In this document: piece after piece, positions 45,163-54,298 of the stretch
Layout of the letters: each line of letters opens with the position of its first letter
Position numbering within the stretch: the first letter of the stretch is position 1
Assembly: GCF_900113835.1 (NCBI RefSeq)
Contig: NZ_FOQV01000003.1
Span: 620,001-684,000 of the forward strand
Source: Allobosea sp. OK403
GTDB lineage: Bacteria; Pseudomonadota; Alphaproteobacteria; Rhizobiales; Beijerinckiaceae
DNA length: 64,000 nucleotides
Reading direction: 5' to 3'
Made by a program: the position numbers and the translations under genes
The notes under the pieces: model-generated
What the model saw: the letters and a program-made list of their open reading frames with translations, nothing else
Databases searched by the model: none
Told to the model about the DNA's origin: nothing

Positions 45163-46005
45163 TCAGAGCGTGTCGCGGCCGAGATCCTGCCAGGCGAGGA
45201 AGGGCCGCGTGATGGCGAGCAGCAGCCCGTCGGCCAGCTTGCCGAGCACGGCGAAGCTGATGATGGCCGCGATGATGGTGTCGGGGCGGCCGAGTTGCTG
45301 GCCGTCCACGAGCAGGTAGCCAAGGCCCTCGCTCGCACCCATGATCTCGGCTGCGACCACGAACATGAAGCCGAGGCCTAGCCCTGAGCGCAGCGAGGTG
45401 AACCAGGCCGGCAGGATCGCCGGCAGCAGGACGCGCCGGACCATAGCGAGCCGGCCGAGCCGGAAGACGCGACCGACCTCGACAATCTTGCGATCGATAC
45501 CCTGGATCGCGGCCGCCACTCCAAGATAGACCGGGAAGAACACGCCGACCGCAATCAGCGCGACCTTCGAAGCCTCGAAAATGCCGAACCACAGGATGAA
45601 GAGCGGCACCCAGGCGATCGAGGGAATCGCCCGCAGCGCCTGAAGCGTCGGATCGAGCAAGCCGCGCGCGACGGGCAGCGCGCCCGTCAACGCACCCAGA
45701 ACCGTGCCGACGCCCGCGCCCAGTCCGAAGCCGGCGGCGACGCGCCAGAGCGTCGCCGTGACATGGGTCTGGAGCTCGCCCGAGGCCGCCAGGCCCCAGA
45801 GCGTCCGCCCGACCACGCTGGGCGGCGGCATCAGACGGCCATTGGCGATGCCGGCCCGGACCAGAAGCTCCCAGAGCGCGGCGAGCGCGATCGGCAGCAG
45901 CCAGCCGGCGAGACCGAGGCGACGAGAACTGGGGCGACGAGAACTGGCGCCGGGCGAGCCCGGAGTTTTCGCCTGCGTCGCAGCCGCGATCTCCAGCGTG
46001 CTCAT
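45163..46005 (-). CDS. ssuC: ABC transporter permease, nitrate/sulfonate/taurine class
   Basis: A 280-residue permease with about six transmembrane helices after a soluble Ser/Arg-rich start (to about residue 32). The binding-protein-dependent loop, which docks the ATPase, is GIDRKIVEVGRVFRLGR (about 173-189), and ALRAIPSIAWVPLFILWFG is typical of the SsuC/TauC group. It lies between the ATPase (12 bases) and the binding protein (15 bases) and is part of one operon. Confidence 0.87.
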   Translation of the reverse strand: MSTLEIAAATQAKTPGSPGASSRRPSSRRLGLAGWLLPIALAALWELLVRAGIANGRLMPPPSVVGRTLWGLAASGELQTHVTATLWRVAAGFGLGAGVGTVLGALTGALPVARGLLDPTLQALRAIPSIAWVPLFILWFGIFEASKVALIAVGVFFPVYLGVAAAIQGIDRKIVEVGRVFRLGRLAMVRRVLLPAILPAWFTSLRSGLGLGFMFVVAAEIMGASEGLGYLLVDGQQLGRPDTIIAAIISFAVLGKLADGLLLAITRPFLAWQDLGRDTL

Positions 46006-46020
46006 CGCGCCTCGATCGCC

Positions 46021-46992
46021 TCAGTTCGTCGCGGCGAAGCGCCGGTCGAGCAGATCGTCGACGACCGCCTTCACATCCGTGGTCGCGGGCAGCACGCCGG
46101 CTTCCTTTAGGGCAAGGCCTGCGGCGATGATCGTATCGGCCTGAGCCTGGCCGATGCTGGAATGCGTCAGCTCGGTGCGGGTGAGCTGGCGCTCGATCAC
46201 GGCATCCGAGAGCTTGGTGTAGTCGACCAGCGCCTTCTTCAGCTCGGCGGGATTGGCAAGCGCATAGGCCCTGGCCTCCTCATAGGCGGCGATGACCTTG
46301 CGCACGAGGGCCGGGTTTTCGCTGGCGAAGGCCTCGCGGACATTGAGGATGCCCCAGGTGTTGTCCTGCGCCTTGCGGTGGAAGAGTTTTGCGCCGCTCT
46401 CGACCTCGGCCGCCGCCATCAGCGGGTCGAGCCCGGCCCAGGCGTCGACATCGCCGCGCTCCAGAGCAAGGCGGCCATCGGCATGCTGCAACAGGACGAG
46501 CTTGACGTCCTTCTCGGTCAATTTGGCCTCGGCCAGCGCCCTGACCAGGAAGATATGCGGGTCGGTGCCACGCGTCACGGCGACACGCTTGCCCTTGAGA
46601 TCGGCGACCTTGGTGATCTCGCTCTTGGCGCCGGTGACCAGGGCCGTCCATTCCGGCCGCGAATAGACATAGATCGACTTGATCGGGTTGCCGTTGATCT
46701 TGCCGATCAGGGCGGCGGCACCCGCGGTCGAGCCGAAATCGAGCGAGCCGGCATTGAGGAATTCGAGCGCCTTGTTGGAGCCGGCCGACTGGACCCAGCG
46801 CACGGCGATGCCCTCGGGGGCGAGCGCCTTTTCGAGGATGCCACGCTCCTTCAGCACGAGGCTGACGGGGTTGTAGGTCGCGTAGTCGATGCGGATTTCC
46901 TTGGGGGCCTGCGCAAAGGCGGATGTGGCACCCAGAGCGAGCGAGGCGGCGGCGAAACCGGCGATGGCGAGGCGGCGCGTGATGATGCTCAT
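46021..46992 (-). CDS. ssuA: ABC transporter substrate-binding protein, aliphatic sulfonate class
   Basis: A 323-residue periplasmic binding protein. The signal peptide (about 1-28: TRRLAIAGFAAAS, ending AFAQA) has a twin Arg, so Tat export is possible. EIRIDYATYNPVSLVLKERG, AGSNKALEFLNAGSLDFGS and VAVTRGTDPHIFLVRAL are typical of the SsuA group that binds alkanesulfonates. The ligand remains an inference. It is the first gene of the operon; its leader lies in the 293-base gap shared with glnD, where an AT-rich stretch and no riboswitch were seen. Confidence 0.87.
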   Translation of the reverse strand: MSIITRRLAIAGFAAASLALGATSAFAQAPKEIRIDYATYNPVSLVLKERGILEKALAPEGIAVRWVQSAGSNKALEFLNAGSLDFGSTAGAAALIGKINGNPIKSIYVYSRPEWTALVTGAKSEITKVADLKGKRVAVTRGTDPHIFLVRALAEAKLTEKDVKLVLLQHADGRLALERGDVDAWAGLDPLMAAAEVESGAKLFHRKAQDNTWGILNVREAFASENPALVRKVIAAYEEARAYALANPAELKKALVDYTKLSDAVIERQLTRTELTHSSIGQAQADTIIAAGLALKEAGVLPATTDVKAVVDDLLDRRFAATN

Positions 46993-47178
46993 GATCGATC
47001 CCTTGTTGCGATGACGCGCAGGGATCGGGACAGACTCGCAAGCCTGCCCTTGGCCCCGACGCTTTAGCTGCACTTATTTCGCGCCCGCAAGCTGCTGGCT
47101 CAAATCGGCGCGTATCCGTCTTTTAGGTCCGTTCGTTCTGTTTGTCAAACACGACATCTGGTGATGTTGAATTGCGAA

Positions 47179-47207
47179 TTGAACATATTTGCGATGTACA
47201 ATTTATC
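47179..47207 (+). promoter_or_regulatory. Candidate promoter of glnD
   Basis: TTGAAC (47179-47184) and TTTATC (47202-47207) are 17 bases apart in the AT-richest part of the gap between ssuA and glnD, about 80 bases before the GTG. The -10 match is weak. Confidence 0.3.
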
Positions 47208-47285
47208 TGCTTTGCGAATCCCGCCGGCATGTTAACGAGCGGAGTGGGCCGAGGCCGCATGGCCCGGAATCGAGGGTGAGCCGCC

Positions 47286-50096
47286 GTGTCGTCCGTCGCC
47301 GATCAGCCGCGCCTCGCGCTCGCCGAGGTGCTGGAGAACCCCGCCCGGGCCGTCGCGAACCTCATCGTCCGATTGGGCAAACCCTCCACCGCCGAGATGC
47401 GCCAGGCGCTGATGGCGCATCTGCGCGGCGTGCTCGAGGAAGGCCACGCCTCGGCCAAGGATCTGCTCGCCGGCCCGCGCAACGGATTAGCCTGCGCCGA
47501 GCGCATTTCCGCGACGATGGATGGGATCATCGCCTGCCTGCATATCGCGGCGAGCGAGCATTTCTATCAGGCAGTCAACCCGTCGCAATCCGAGCGCATC
47601 GCCGTCGTCGCGGTCGGCGGCTATGGCCGCGGCACGCTAGCGCCGGGCTCCGATGTCGATCTGCTGTTCCTGTTCCCGCACAAGCAGACCGCCTGGGGCG
47701 AGAGCGTGGTCGAGGCGATGCTCTACCCGCTCTGGGACCTGAAGCTGAAGGTCGGCCACTCCGTGCGCTCGATCGATGACTGCATGCGCGAGGCGCGCGC
47801 CGACATGACGATCCGGACCGCGCTGCTCGAAGCGCGTTTCCTCATCGGCGACAGATCGCTCTTCGACGAGATGGTGCGCCGCTTCGGGGCCGAGGTGGTG
47901 GAGGGCACGGCGCCCGCCTTCACCGAGGCCAAGCTCGCCGAGCGCGAGACGCGTGTGCGCCGCGCCGGCACCTCGCGCTATCTGGTCGAGCCCAACGTCA
48001 AGGACGGCAAGGGCGGCCTGCGCGACCTAAACACCCTGTTCTGGATCGCGAAATACGCCTATCGCGTCGATGATGTCAGCGAGCTGGTCTCTGCGGGCCT
48101 GTTCGACCGCAAGGAACTCGTGATGTTCCAGCGTTCGGAGGAGTTCCTCTGGCGCGTGCGCTGCTGGATGCATTTCATCACCGGCCGGGCCGAGGAGCGC
48201 CTGTCCTTCGACCTCCAGCGCCAGGTCGCCGCCGCGATCGGCTATGCCGGACGCAGCGGCCAGGCGCCGGTCGAACGCTTCATGAAGGCCTATTTCCTCG
48301 TCGCCAAGGACGTCGGCGATCTGACCGCCATCGTCTGTGCGGCGCTGGAGGCGCGCCAGCAGAAGCCGCGCGCCTCGCTCTCGCGCCTGCTCGGCTCCTT
48401 TGCCAAGCGCAAACGCGTGCGCGCGCTCGGCCACCCCGATTTCACGCTGAAGAGCCAGCGCCTCAACGTGATCGACGACAACGCCTTCCGGCGCGATCCG
48501 GTCAATCTGCTGCGGCTCTACGAGATCGCCAGCCGCGACGACATCGCCATCCACCCCGACACCAGCCGGCTGGTGACGCAGTCGCTGCGGCTGGTAACGG
48601 CGCAGTTGCGCCACGATCCCGAAGCCAACCGCATCTTCCTGGAGATCCTGACCGGGCGGCGCTCGCCGGAACCGGTGCTGCGGCGGATGAACGAATCGGG
48701 GCTGCTGGGACGCTTCATCCCGGATTTCGGCCGCGTCGTCGCGATGATGCAGTTCAACATGTATCATCACTATACGGTCGACGAGCACCTGATCCGCTCG
48801 ATCGGCGTATTGGCGGAGATCGATGCCGGCGTGCTCGAAATCGAGCATCCGCTCGCCAACGAGATCATGCCGACGGTCGCCAACCGCCGGGCGCTCTATG
48901 TCGCACTGTTCCTGCACGACATCGCCAAGGGCCGGCTCGAGGACCACTCGATCGCCGGCGCCAAGATCGCCCGCAAGCTCTGCCCCCGGCTGGGCTTGAG
49001 CGAGGCGCAGACCGAAACGGTCGCCTGGCTGGTCGAGCACCATCTCGACATGTCGACCGTCGCCCAGAGCCGCGATCTCGGCGACCCCAAGACGATCGAG
49101 ACCTTTGCCGCCACCGTGCAGACGCTGGAGCGGTTGAAGCTCCTGCTCATCCTCACTGTCGCCGACATCAAAGCGGTCGGCCCCGGCGTCTGGAACGGCT
49201 GGAAGGGCCAACTCCTGCGCACGCTCTATTATGAGACCGAGATCGTGCTCGCCGGCGGCTATTCCGTGATCGAGCGCAAGGCCCGCGTCGAGAAGAAGCA
49301 GGATGCGCTGAAGGAACAGCTCGCCGATTGGCCTGAGACCGAGCGCAACGCCTATCTCGCCCGCCATTATCCGCCCTACTGGATCAAGACCGACCTCGCC
49401 CGCCAGGAGAAGCACGCCCGCTTCCTGCGGCAGGCCGAGAGCGAGGGCCGCACCACAGCGACCGCCGTCGAGACCGACCAGTTCCGCGGCATCACCGAAC
49501 TCACCATCCTGGCGCCTGACCATCCGCGCCTGCTGGCGATCGTCACCGGAGCCTGTGCAGCCGCCGGCGGCAACATCGCCGACGCGCAGATCTTCACCAC
49601 CACCGACGGGCTCGTGCTCGACACGATCTCGGTCTCGCGCGCCTTCGACCGGGACGACGACGAACTGCGCCGGGCCGAGCGGATCGCGGCCGCGATCGAG
49701 CGCGCCTTGAAGGGCGAGATCAAGATCGCGGATCTGGTGGCGCAGCGCCGCGCTCCGCCGCCGCGCGGCCAGACCTTCCAGCTCGCGCCCGAGGTCATCA
49801 TCGACAATGTGCTCTCGGCCCGCCACACCGTGCTCGAGGTCTCGGGGCTCGACCGGCCCGGCCTGCTCTACGATTTGACCACCGCGATCGGGAAGCTCAA
49901 CCTCAATATCGCTTCGGCCCATATCGCCACTTTCGGCGAGAAGGCGGTCGACGTGTTCTACGTCACCGACCTGACGGCGGCGAAGATCGTCTCGACCGCG
50001 CGCCAGCTCGCCATCCGCAGAGCGCTGCTCGACGTCTTCGCCTTCGATCACGACAAGCCGGCCGCGGCCAAGGCCAAAGCGCCCGCACGCGCTTGA
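47286..50096 (+). CDS. glnD: [Protein-PII] uridylyltransferase/uridylyl-removing enzyme
   Basis: A 936-residue nitrogen sensor. The nucleotidyltransferase site is GGYGRGTLAPGSDVDLL (111-127) with Asp123 and Asp125; an HD domain follows (LFLHDIAKG, then VEHHLDMS, about 535-590); two ACT domains end the chain (about 735-810 and 850-925) and bind glutamine. It uridylylates or de-uridylylates PII proteins to signal nitrogen status. The start is a GTG. It heads a run with grpE and the TRIC-like gene. Confidence 0.96.
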   Translation: MSSVADQPRLALAEVLENPARAVANLIVRLGKPSTAEMRQALMAHLRGVLEEGHASAKDLLAGPRNGLACAERISATMDGIIACLHIAASEHFYQAVNPSQSERIAVVAVGGYGRGTLAPGSDVDLLFLFPHKQTAWGESVVEAMLYPLWDLKLKVGHSVRSIDDCMREARADMTIRTALLEARFLIGDRSLFDEMVRRFGAEVVEGTAPAFTEAKLAERETRVRRAGTSRYLVEPNVKDGKGGLRDLNTLFWIAKYAYRVDDVSELVSAGLFDRKELVMFQRSEEFLWRVRCWMHFITGRAEERLSFDLQRQVAAAIGYAGRSGQAPVERFMKAYFLVAKDVGDLTAIVCAALEARQQKPRASLSRLLGSFAKRKRVRALGHPDFTLKSQRLNVIDDNAFRRDPVNLLRLYEIASRDDIAIHPDTSRLVTQSLRLVTAQLRHDPEANRIFLEILTGRRSPEPVLRRMNESGLLGRFIPDFGRVVAMMQFNMYHHYTVDEHLIRSIGVLAEIDAGVLEIEHPLANEIMPTVANRRALYVALFLHDIAKGRLEDHSIAGAKIARKLCPRLGLSEAQTETVAWLVEHHLDMSTVAQSRDLGDPKTIETFAATVQTLERLKLLLILTVADIKAVGPGVWNGWKGQLLRTLYYETEIVLAGGYSVIERKARVEKKQDALKEQLADWPETERNAYLARHYPPYWIKTDLARQEKHARFLRQAESEGRTTATAVETDQFRGITELTILAPDHPRLLAIVTGACAAAGGNIADAQIFTTTDGLVLDTISVSRAFDRDDDELRRAERIAAAIERALKGEIKIADLVAQRRAPPPRGQTFQLAPEVIIDNVLSARHTVLEVSGLDRPGLLYDLTTAIGKLNLNIASAHIATFGEKAVDVFYVTDLTAAKIVSTARQLAIRRALLDVFAFDHDKPAAAKAKAPARA

Positions 50097-50204
50097 TTTC
50101 GCAGGCGACAAGTCCGATATCGGCCCGGAACGCCGTTGCGCCCTTCGCGTGCGCCGGCCCCCGATCCGCCTGGAATTGCGATCTATTTGGAATTGGATGA
50201 CGCC

Positions 50205-50819
50205 ATGACGCAGAAGCCTGCGAAAGAAGAGCCCGAGATCGACACCGCGACCAGCGAGGAACTGGCCAATGAAGCCGCCTCCAATGCCGAGGCCAATCTC
50301 GCCCGGCTGGAATCCGAGCGCGACGACTTCAAGGACAAGCTGCTGCGCACGCTGGCCGACATGGAGAATTTGCGCCGGCGCACCGAGCGCGAGATCTCCG
50401 ACGCCAAGGCCTATGCGGTGACGAGCTTCGCCCGCGATATGCTGGCCTCGGCCGACAATCTGCGCCGCGCGCTGGAGAGCGTGCCCGAAGCCGCGCGCAC
50501 CAAAGCCGAAGCAGCACTGGCGGCGCTGATCGAGGGCGTCGAGCTGACCGAGCGCGACCTGCTGAAGACGCTGGAGCGCCACGGCGTGCGCAAGATCGAT
50601 CCGCAGGGAGAGAAGTTCGACCCCAACCTGCATCAGGCCATGTTCGAGGCGCCCGATGTCGAAACGCCCAAGGGCATGGTCTCAAAGGTCGTGCAGTCGG
50701 GCTACAAGATCGGCGAGCGCGTGCTGCGGCCGGCCCTGGTCGGCGTCTCGGCCGGCGCGCCCAAGCCGCAGGAACCCTCGACCCCGGACACCTCCGGCAG
50801 CACCCCATCCGGCCACTGA
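50205..50819 (+). CDS. grpE: Nucleotide exchange factor GrpE
   Basis: A 204-residue co-chaperone of DnaK. The long N-terminal coiled coil (about 25-85, with [19 protein letters not shown]) and the C-terminal beta domain with [20 protein letters not shown] are typical. It releases ADP from DnaK. The ATG at 50205 begins [11 protein letters not shown]; an upstream start is possible. dnaK is not next to it; an Hsp70-like gene at the window end is a different protein. Confidence 0.95.
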   Translation: MTQKPAKEEPEIDTATSEELANEAASNAEANLARLESERDDFKDKLLRTLADMENLRRRTEREISDAKAYAVTSFARDMLASADNLRRALESVPEAARTKAEAALAALIEGVELTERDLLKTLERHGVRKIDPQGEKFDPNLHQAMFEAPDVETPKGMVSKVVQSGYKIGERVLRPALVGVSAGAPKPQEPSTPDTSGSTPSGH

Positions 50820-50822
50820 GAC

Positions 50823-51443
50823 GTGCTCGAAGCCGCCGGCGTCGCCGTCTTTGCATTGACTGGCGCGCTGGTCGCGACCCGCAAGGGCATGGACCCGTTC
50901 GGCTTCATCCTGCTCGCGACGGTGACCGGCGTCGGCGGCGGCACGCTGCGCGATCTTCTGCTCGGGCGCATCGTCTTCTGGGTGCGTGATCCTTCCGATG
51001 TCCTGGTCTGCTCGGGCGTCGCGCTTGCAGCCTGGGCCACCGCTTATTTCAGGCCCGGCATGCTGGATGGCTGGGCCGGCAAGCGCCTGCTGATCTGGGC
51101 CGACTCGGCCGGGCTCGCGCTCTTTGCCGTTGCCGGCACGCTGAAGGCGCTCGATGTCGGCATCTCGCCCCTGTCAGCGATCGCGCTCGGCGCGATGACC
51201 GCCTCCTTCGGCGGCATCTTGCGCGACATCCTGGCCGGCGACCGGCCCATGGTGCTGTGGAGCCGCGATTTCTACGTCACGGCCGCAGCCGCAGGGGCAG
51301 CGATGACCGCGCTTCTGTCGAGCCTGGTGATCGAACCGGTCATCGTCATGCTTGTCGGCATCGTGACCACCTTCGGCCTGCGGGCTGGATCGATCCTGTT
51401 CGGCTGGTCCTTCCCGAACCTGCCTGGCTCCGGATCGTCCTGA
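50823..51443 (+). CDS. TRIC-like cation channel family protein (UPF0126)
   Basis: A 206-residue inner-membrane protein with seven hydrophobic helices arranged as two repeats. The hallmark glycine-rich motifs are GVGGGTLRDLLLGR (about 37-50) and SFGGILRDILAGDRP (about 122-136), which match bacterial TRIC proteins, trimeric potassium-permeable channels. The start is a GTG three bases after the grpE stop, so the two are probably co-translated. The physiological role in this organism is not known. Confidence 0.88.
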   Translation: MLEAAGVAVFALTGALVATRKGMDPFGFILLATVTGVGGGTLRDLLLGRIVFWVRDPSDVLVCSGVALAAWATAYFRPGMLDGWAGKRLLIWADSAGLALFAVAGTLKALDVGISPLSAIALGAMTASFGGILRDILAGDRPMVLWSRDFYVTAAAAGAAMTALLSSLVIEPVIVMLVGIVTTFGLRAGSILFGWSFPNLPGSGSS

Positions 51444-51454
51444 CGACGTCAATC

Positions 51455-51533
51455 GTCATTGCGAGGAGCGAAAGACGAAGCAATCCAGGGAGAGACAAGC
51501 CCTCCTGGATTGCTTCGCTTCGCTCGCAATGAC
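51455..51533. repeat. Dispersed palindromic repeat, family C, copy 2
   Basis: The ends GTCATTGCGAG and CTCGCAATGAC match copy 1 at 135-209, with the inner AAGCAATCCAGG and CCTGGATTGCTT arms also kept. Unlike copy 1, the left arm has a small change (GGAGCGAAAGACG), so pairing is not perfect. It lies between two convergent genes, TRIC and alkB. Confidence 0.85.
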
Positions 51534-51541
51534 GGAGGGCG

Positions 51542-52162
51542 TCATGCTGGCTTGGTCACGCGCCGCAATGTCAGATTGATCCGCCCGCCTTGCGGCAGCA
51601 GGCTCGACGAGCCCGCCAGGATGCGGTCGATGCCGTGATAGGCGAGCCTGGCCTCCCCCCCGAACAGCAAGGCATCGCCCGAGGCAAGCTTCAGCGACAC
51701 CGTCTTGCCGCCCCGCTGCGTGCCGCCGATGCGGAACATGGCGGTGTCGCCCAGCGACAATGACAGCACCGGCGCCTCGAAATCCTGCTCGTCGCGGTCC
51801 TGGTGCAAACCCATCCTGGCGCTCGCCTCATAGAAATTGACCAGGCAGGCCTCGGGCGGATGCGGATAATCCGAAAGCTCCCGCCAAGCCTGCGTCAGCA
51901 GCGCCGGCATCGGTGGCCAGGCCAGGCCCGTCTCGGGATGGAGCGGCTGGTAGCGGTAGCCGCGCTCGTCGGAAACCCAGCCGAGCGAGCCGCAATTGGT
52001 CATCCGCACCGAGAAGGGCTTTCCGGTCCTGGGCATGCGCGGGGAGAAGAAGGGCGCCTGCCGCGCCACCTCGCGCAGATCGGCGACCAGCGCGGCCTGC
52101 GCCTCAGCCGGGAGATAGCCCGGCCAATGGACCACGCCGGGCGCGATCGCGAGCCGCGTCAT
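51542..52162 (-). CDS. alkB: AlkB-like 2-oxoglutarate/Fe(II) dioxygenase
   Basis: A 206-residue dioxygenase. The iron ligands are HQDRDE (His and Asp, about 119-121) and the His in AYHGIDRI; the 2-oxoglutarate Arg is in RINLTLRRV. Substrate-lid segments MTNCGSLGWVSDERGYRY are like E. coli AlkB. It oxidatively repairs N1-methyladenine and N3-methylcytosine in DNA and RNA. The ATG at 52162 lies 10 bases after dapB; one twelve codons earlier would overlap that gene. No ada gene is present. Confidence 0.92.
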   Translation of the reverse strand: MTRLAIAPGVVHWPGYLPAEAQAALVADLREVARQAPFFSPRMPRTGKPFSVRMTNCGSLGWVSDERGYRYQPLHPETGLAWPPMPALLTQAWRELSDYPHPPEACLVNFYEASARMGLHQDRDEQDFEAPVLSLSLGDTAMFRIGGTQRGGKTVSLKLASGDALLFGGEARLAYHGIDRILAGSSSLLPQGGRINLTLRRVTKPA

Positions 52163-52172
52163 GCCGAGATGC

Positions 52173-52988
52173 TCAGAGACTGTCGAGCCCGAGCACATCG
52201 GCCATTGAATAGAGCCCGGGCTTGCGGCCCCTGCCCCAGAGCGCGGCCTTGACCGCCCCTTGTGCGAAGAGACTGCGATCCTCCGCGATGTGGGAGAGCT
52301 CCAGCCGCTCGCCGGTCCCGGCGAAGATCACCTTGTGGTCGCCGACCACAGTGCCGCCGCGCAGCGCCGCGAAACCGATCGTGCCGGGCTGGCGCGCGCC
52401 GGTGTGACCGTCGCGCACGGCGACGCGGGCCTCAGCCAGATCGACCGCCCGGCCCTCTGCCGCCGCCTCGCCCAGCATCACGGCCGTGCCCGAGGGCGCA
52501 TCGACCTTCATGCGGTGGTGCATCTCGACGATCTCGATGTCCCAATCCGTGCCGAGCGTGGCCGCGACCTTGCGCACGAGGCCGGCCAGCAGATTGACGC
52601 CGAGGCTCATATTGCCGGAGCGGATGATCGCGGCATGGCGGGCGGCGGCCTCCAGCTGCGCCAGATGCTGCGGCTCCAGACCGGTGGTGCCGACGATATG
52701 GGCAATGCGTGCCTGCGCGGCGAGGGCAGCGAAGGAGACCGTGGAGTCAGGCGTCGTGAAATCGAGCACGCCCTCGGCCTCGACGAAGGCCGGCAGGGCC
52801 TCGTCGGTGACATCGACACCGCAGGCGGGCAAGCCGGCGAGCAAGCCGGCATCCTGCCCGACCACACCGGAACCCGGCCGCTCGACGGCAGCCGACAGGA
52901 CGCAGCCCGGGGTCTCATGGATCGCTTTGATCAGCATCCGGCCCATGCGCCCGGCGGCGCCGACGACGACAAGACGCATGTCGCTCAT
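52173..52988 (-). CDS. dapB: 4-hydroxy-tetrahydrodipicolinate reductase
   Basis: A 271-residue NAD(P)H-dependent reductase of lysine and diaminopimelate synthesis. The N-terminal nucleotide motif is [12 protein letters not shown] (about 8-19) and the catalytic region [15 protein letters not shown] (about 155-169) has the His pair, Lys and the GT dipeptide. dapE at 36862 belongs to the same pathway. It heads a pair with alkB. Confidence 0.96.
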   Translation of the reverse strand: MSDMRLVVVGAAGRMGRMLIKAIHETPGCVLSAAVERPGSGVVGQDAGLLAGLPACGVDVTDEALPAFVEAEGVLDFTTPDSTVSFAALAAQARIAHIVGTTGLEPQHLAQLEAAARHAAIIRSGNMSLGVNLLAGLVRKVAATLGTDWDIEIVEMHHRMKVDAPSGTAVMLGEAAAEGRAVDLAEARVAVRDGHTGARQPGTIGFAALRGGTVVGDHKVIFAGTGERLELSHIAEDRSLFAQGAVKAALWGRGRKPGLYSMADVLGLDSL

Positions 52989-53075
52989 GAGAAGAACTCC
53001 GGAAAGCAGGTTGGCCTATCCGCCCGCCTATAGGACGAATCGGACAGGCGCGACACCCAAAACCCGGCTCCAACG

Positions 53076-53101
53076 AAAAACGGCCGGGTTGCCCCGGCCG
53101 T
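53076..53101 (-). terminator. Rho-independent terminator of the Tim44-domain gene
   Basis: On the minus strand a nine-base-pair stem ACGGCCGGG/CCCGGCCGT (53101-53093 and 53088-53080) with a four-base loop is followed by TTTTT (53080-53076). It lies 23 bases after the stop of the gene at 53124. Confidence 0.88.
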
Positions 53102-53123
53102 CCCATCATTCGGTATCGCTGGA

Positions 53124-54104
53124 TCAGGCTGCGGCCTGGATCCCCGAGAGCTTCCAGGCGCCGCTCCGCGTACGCAGGAAGGTCCAGTGTTCAGTGACCT
53201 CCTGGGGAACGGTGGCGTTGCCATCGACGACCTTGCCGCTGGCGCGCTCATACAGCGCGTTGATCAGGCTGAAGCGCATCGCGACCGTAGCGTAATCGGC
53301 ATCGCCCTCGCGCCAGGCTTCCGCGAGGTCGCCCTTCAGCAGCTTGACGTCGGAGACACGGTCGACAAGGCCCTTGCTGGCGTTGCCCGAGAGATCCTCG
53401 TCGAAATAACCGAACATCTCCGGTGTGACGCGCTGGCGCAGGCCGGCCTCGTCCTCATTCGAATAGGCCGCGTTGACCTCTGTCAGCAGGCGCTCGAAGG
53501 CGTTGAAATCCTCGCCCGTCAGCTGGATCGGCTGGGTCTGCGGCGCGGCGGAGCCGCCGCCCATCATGCCCATGCGGGCAGCCTGATTCTGGGCCTGCGG
53601 CTGATAGGTCTCGCGCGAAAGCGGCGCGCCGGCACCGGCCAGTTGCGGCTCGGAGCGGCGGCGGAAGAAGCGGAGCGCCAGCCAGATCAGGCCGCCGATC
53701 AGAGCGATCTGCATCAGGAAGCCGAAAACACCGGCAAGCGAGGCCAGGCCGCCGAAGAAGCCGGAGCCCGACAGCATGCCGAACAGGCCCGCGCCGAGCA
53801 GGCCGGCGCCGAGGCCCATCATCAGGTTGCGCGCCATCGAAGGCCGGGCCGCCTGGGCGGCCGCGGCTCCGCCGGCGGCACCCGCCATCGGAGCGGCAGG
53901 CGACGGCGTCGCGCTGCGCTGGAAGGGCTGCGCCCCATTGGGGGCCGTATCCGTGCGCGACGGCGCCGATTCGGTGCGCGAGCCGCGGCTGCCGAAGCTC
54001 TTGCCACCGCCTGGCCGCGCCTCAGCGACCACGGGGACGATCAGCAGCGCACCAGCGAGAAAAGCGATGGCCCGGCCACGCCGGGCGAGCGAAATCAAAG
54101 ACAT
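53124..54104 (-). CDS. Tim44-like domain membrane protein
   Basis: A 326-residue protein: signal or anchor (about 1-27), a Ser/Pro/Ala-rich region, two Gly-rich hydrophobic stretches (about 90-118 and 120-145) and a C-terminal Tim44-like domain (about 190-320) with FNAFERLLTEVNAAYSNED and TEHWTFLRT. Such proteins (TimA-like) are common in alphaproteobacteria; the Tim44 fold is shared with a mitochondrial import factor and with MlaC-like sheets, but the bacterial role is unsettled. The ATG at 54104 fits the signal; a dyad lies 87 bases upstream. Confidence 0.85.
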   Translation of the reverse strand: MSLISLARRGRAIAFLAGALLIVPVVAEARPGGGKSFGSRGSRTESAPSRTDTAPNGAQPFQRSATPSPAAPMAGAAGGAAAAQAARPSMARNLMMGLGAGLLGAGLFGMLSGSGFFGGLASLAGVFGFLMQIALIGGLIWLALRFFRRRSEPQLAGAGAPLSRETYQPQAQNQAARMGMMGGGSAAPQTQPIQLTGEDFNAFERLLTEVNAAYSNEDEAGLRQRVTPEMFGYFDEDLSGNASKGLVDRVSDVKLLKGDLAEAWREGDADYATVAMRFSLINALYERASGKVVDGNATVPQEVTEHWTFLRTRSGAWKLSGIQAAA

Positions 54105-54190
54105 GGTTCCTCCCGGAGCCCGCCTTGGGCTCTCTTGCAGCCAATATGGTCGGCCATCATTGCGGTTACAAGACCGATCTCGCCAAGTAT

Positions 54191-54208
54191 CTACGACTAA
54201 AGTCGTAG
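54191..54208. promoter_or_regulatory. Dyad CTACGACTAAAGTCGTAG, candidate operator
   Basis: A perfect 18-base inverted repeat in the intergenic gap between the divergent Tim44-domain gene and the small secreted protein gene, 87 and 91 bases from their starts. No T run follows. Its form resembles the dyads bound by BlaI/CopY-type repressors, as a weak inference; it shares GAC-NNAA-GTC with the dyad at 38095. Confidence 0.5.
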
Positions 54209-54298
54209 TTCTCTCCGGCAAAGGATTTGAGGGCCATCTGGAGTCGTGCTAGTTTCGCTCTGCTTGACCGGCTCAGCCGGCAGCGGAGGGATCGAGCC

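Noticed and set aside
46993..47285. Riboswitch or sulfur-responsive leader upstream of ssuA
   Set aside because: No conserved fold or terminator was found; only an AT-rich promoter-like stretch.
48027..50633. An 868-codon open frame antisense to glnD
   Set aside because: It mirrors glnD and the start of grpE, both strongly supported; its composition (Gly, Arg, Asp, Gln rich, low aromatic content) is that of a shadow frame.
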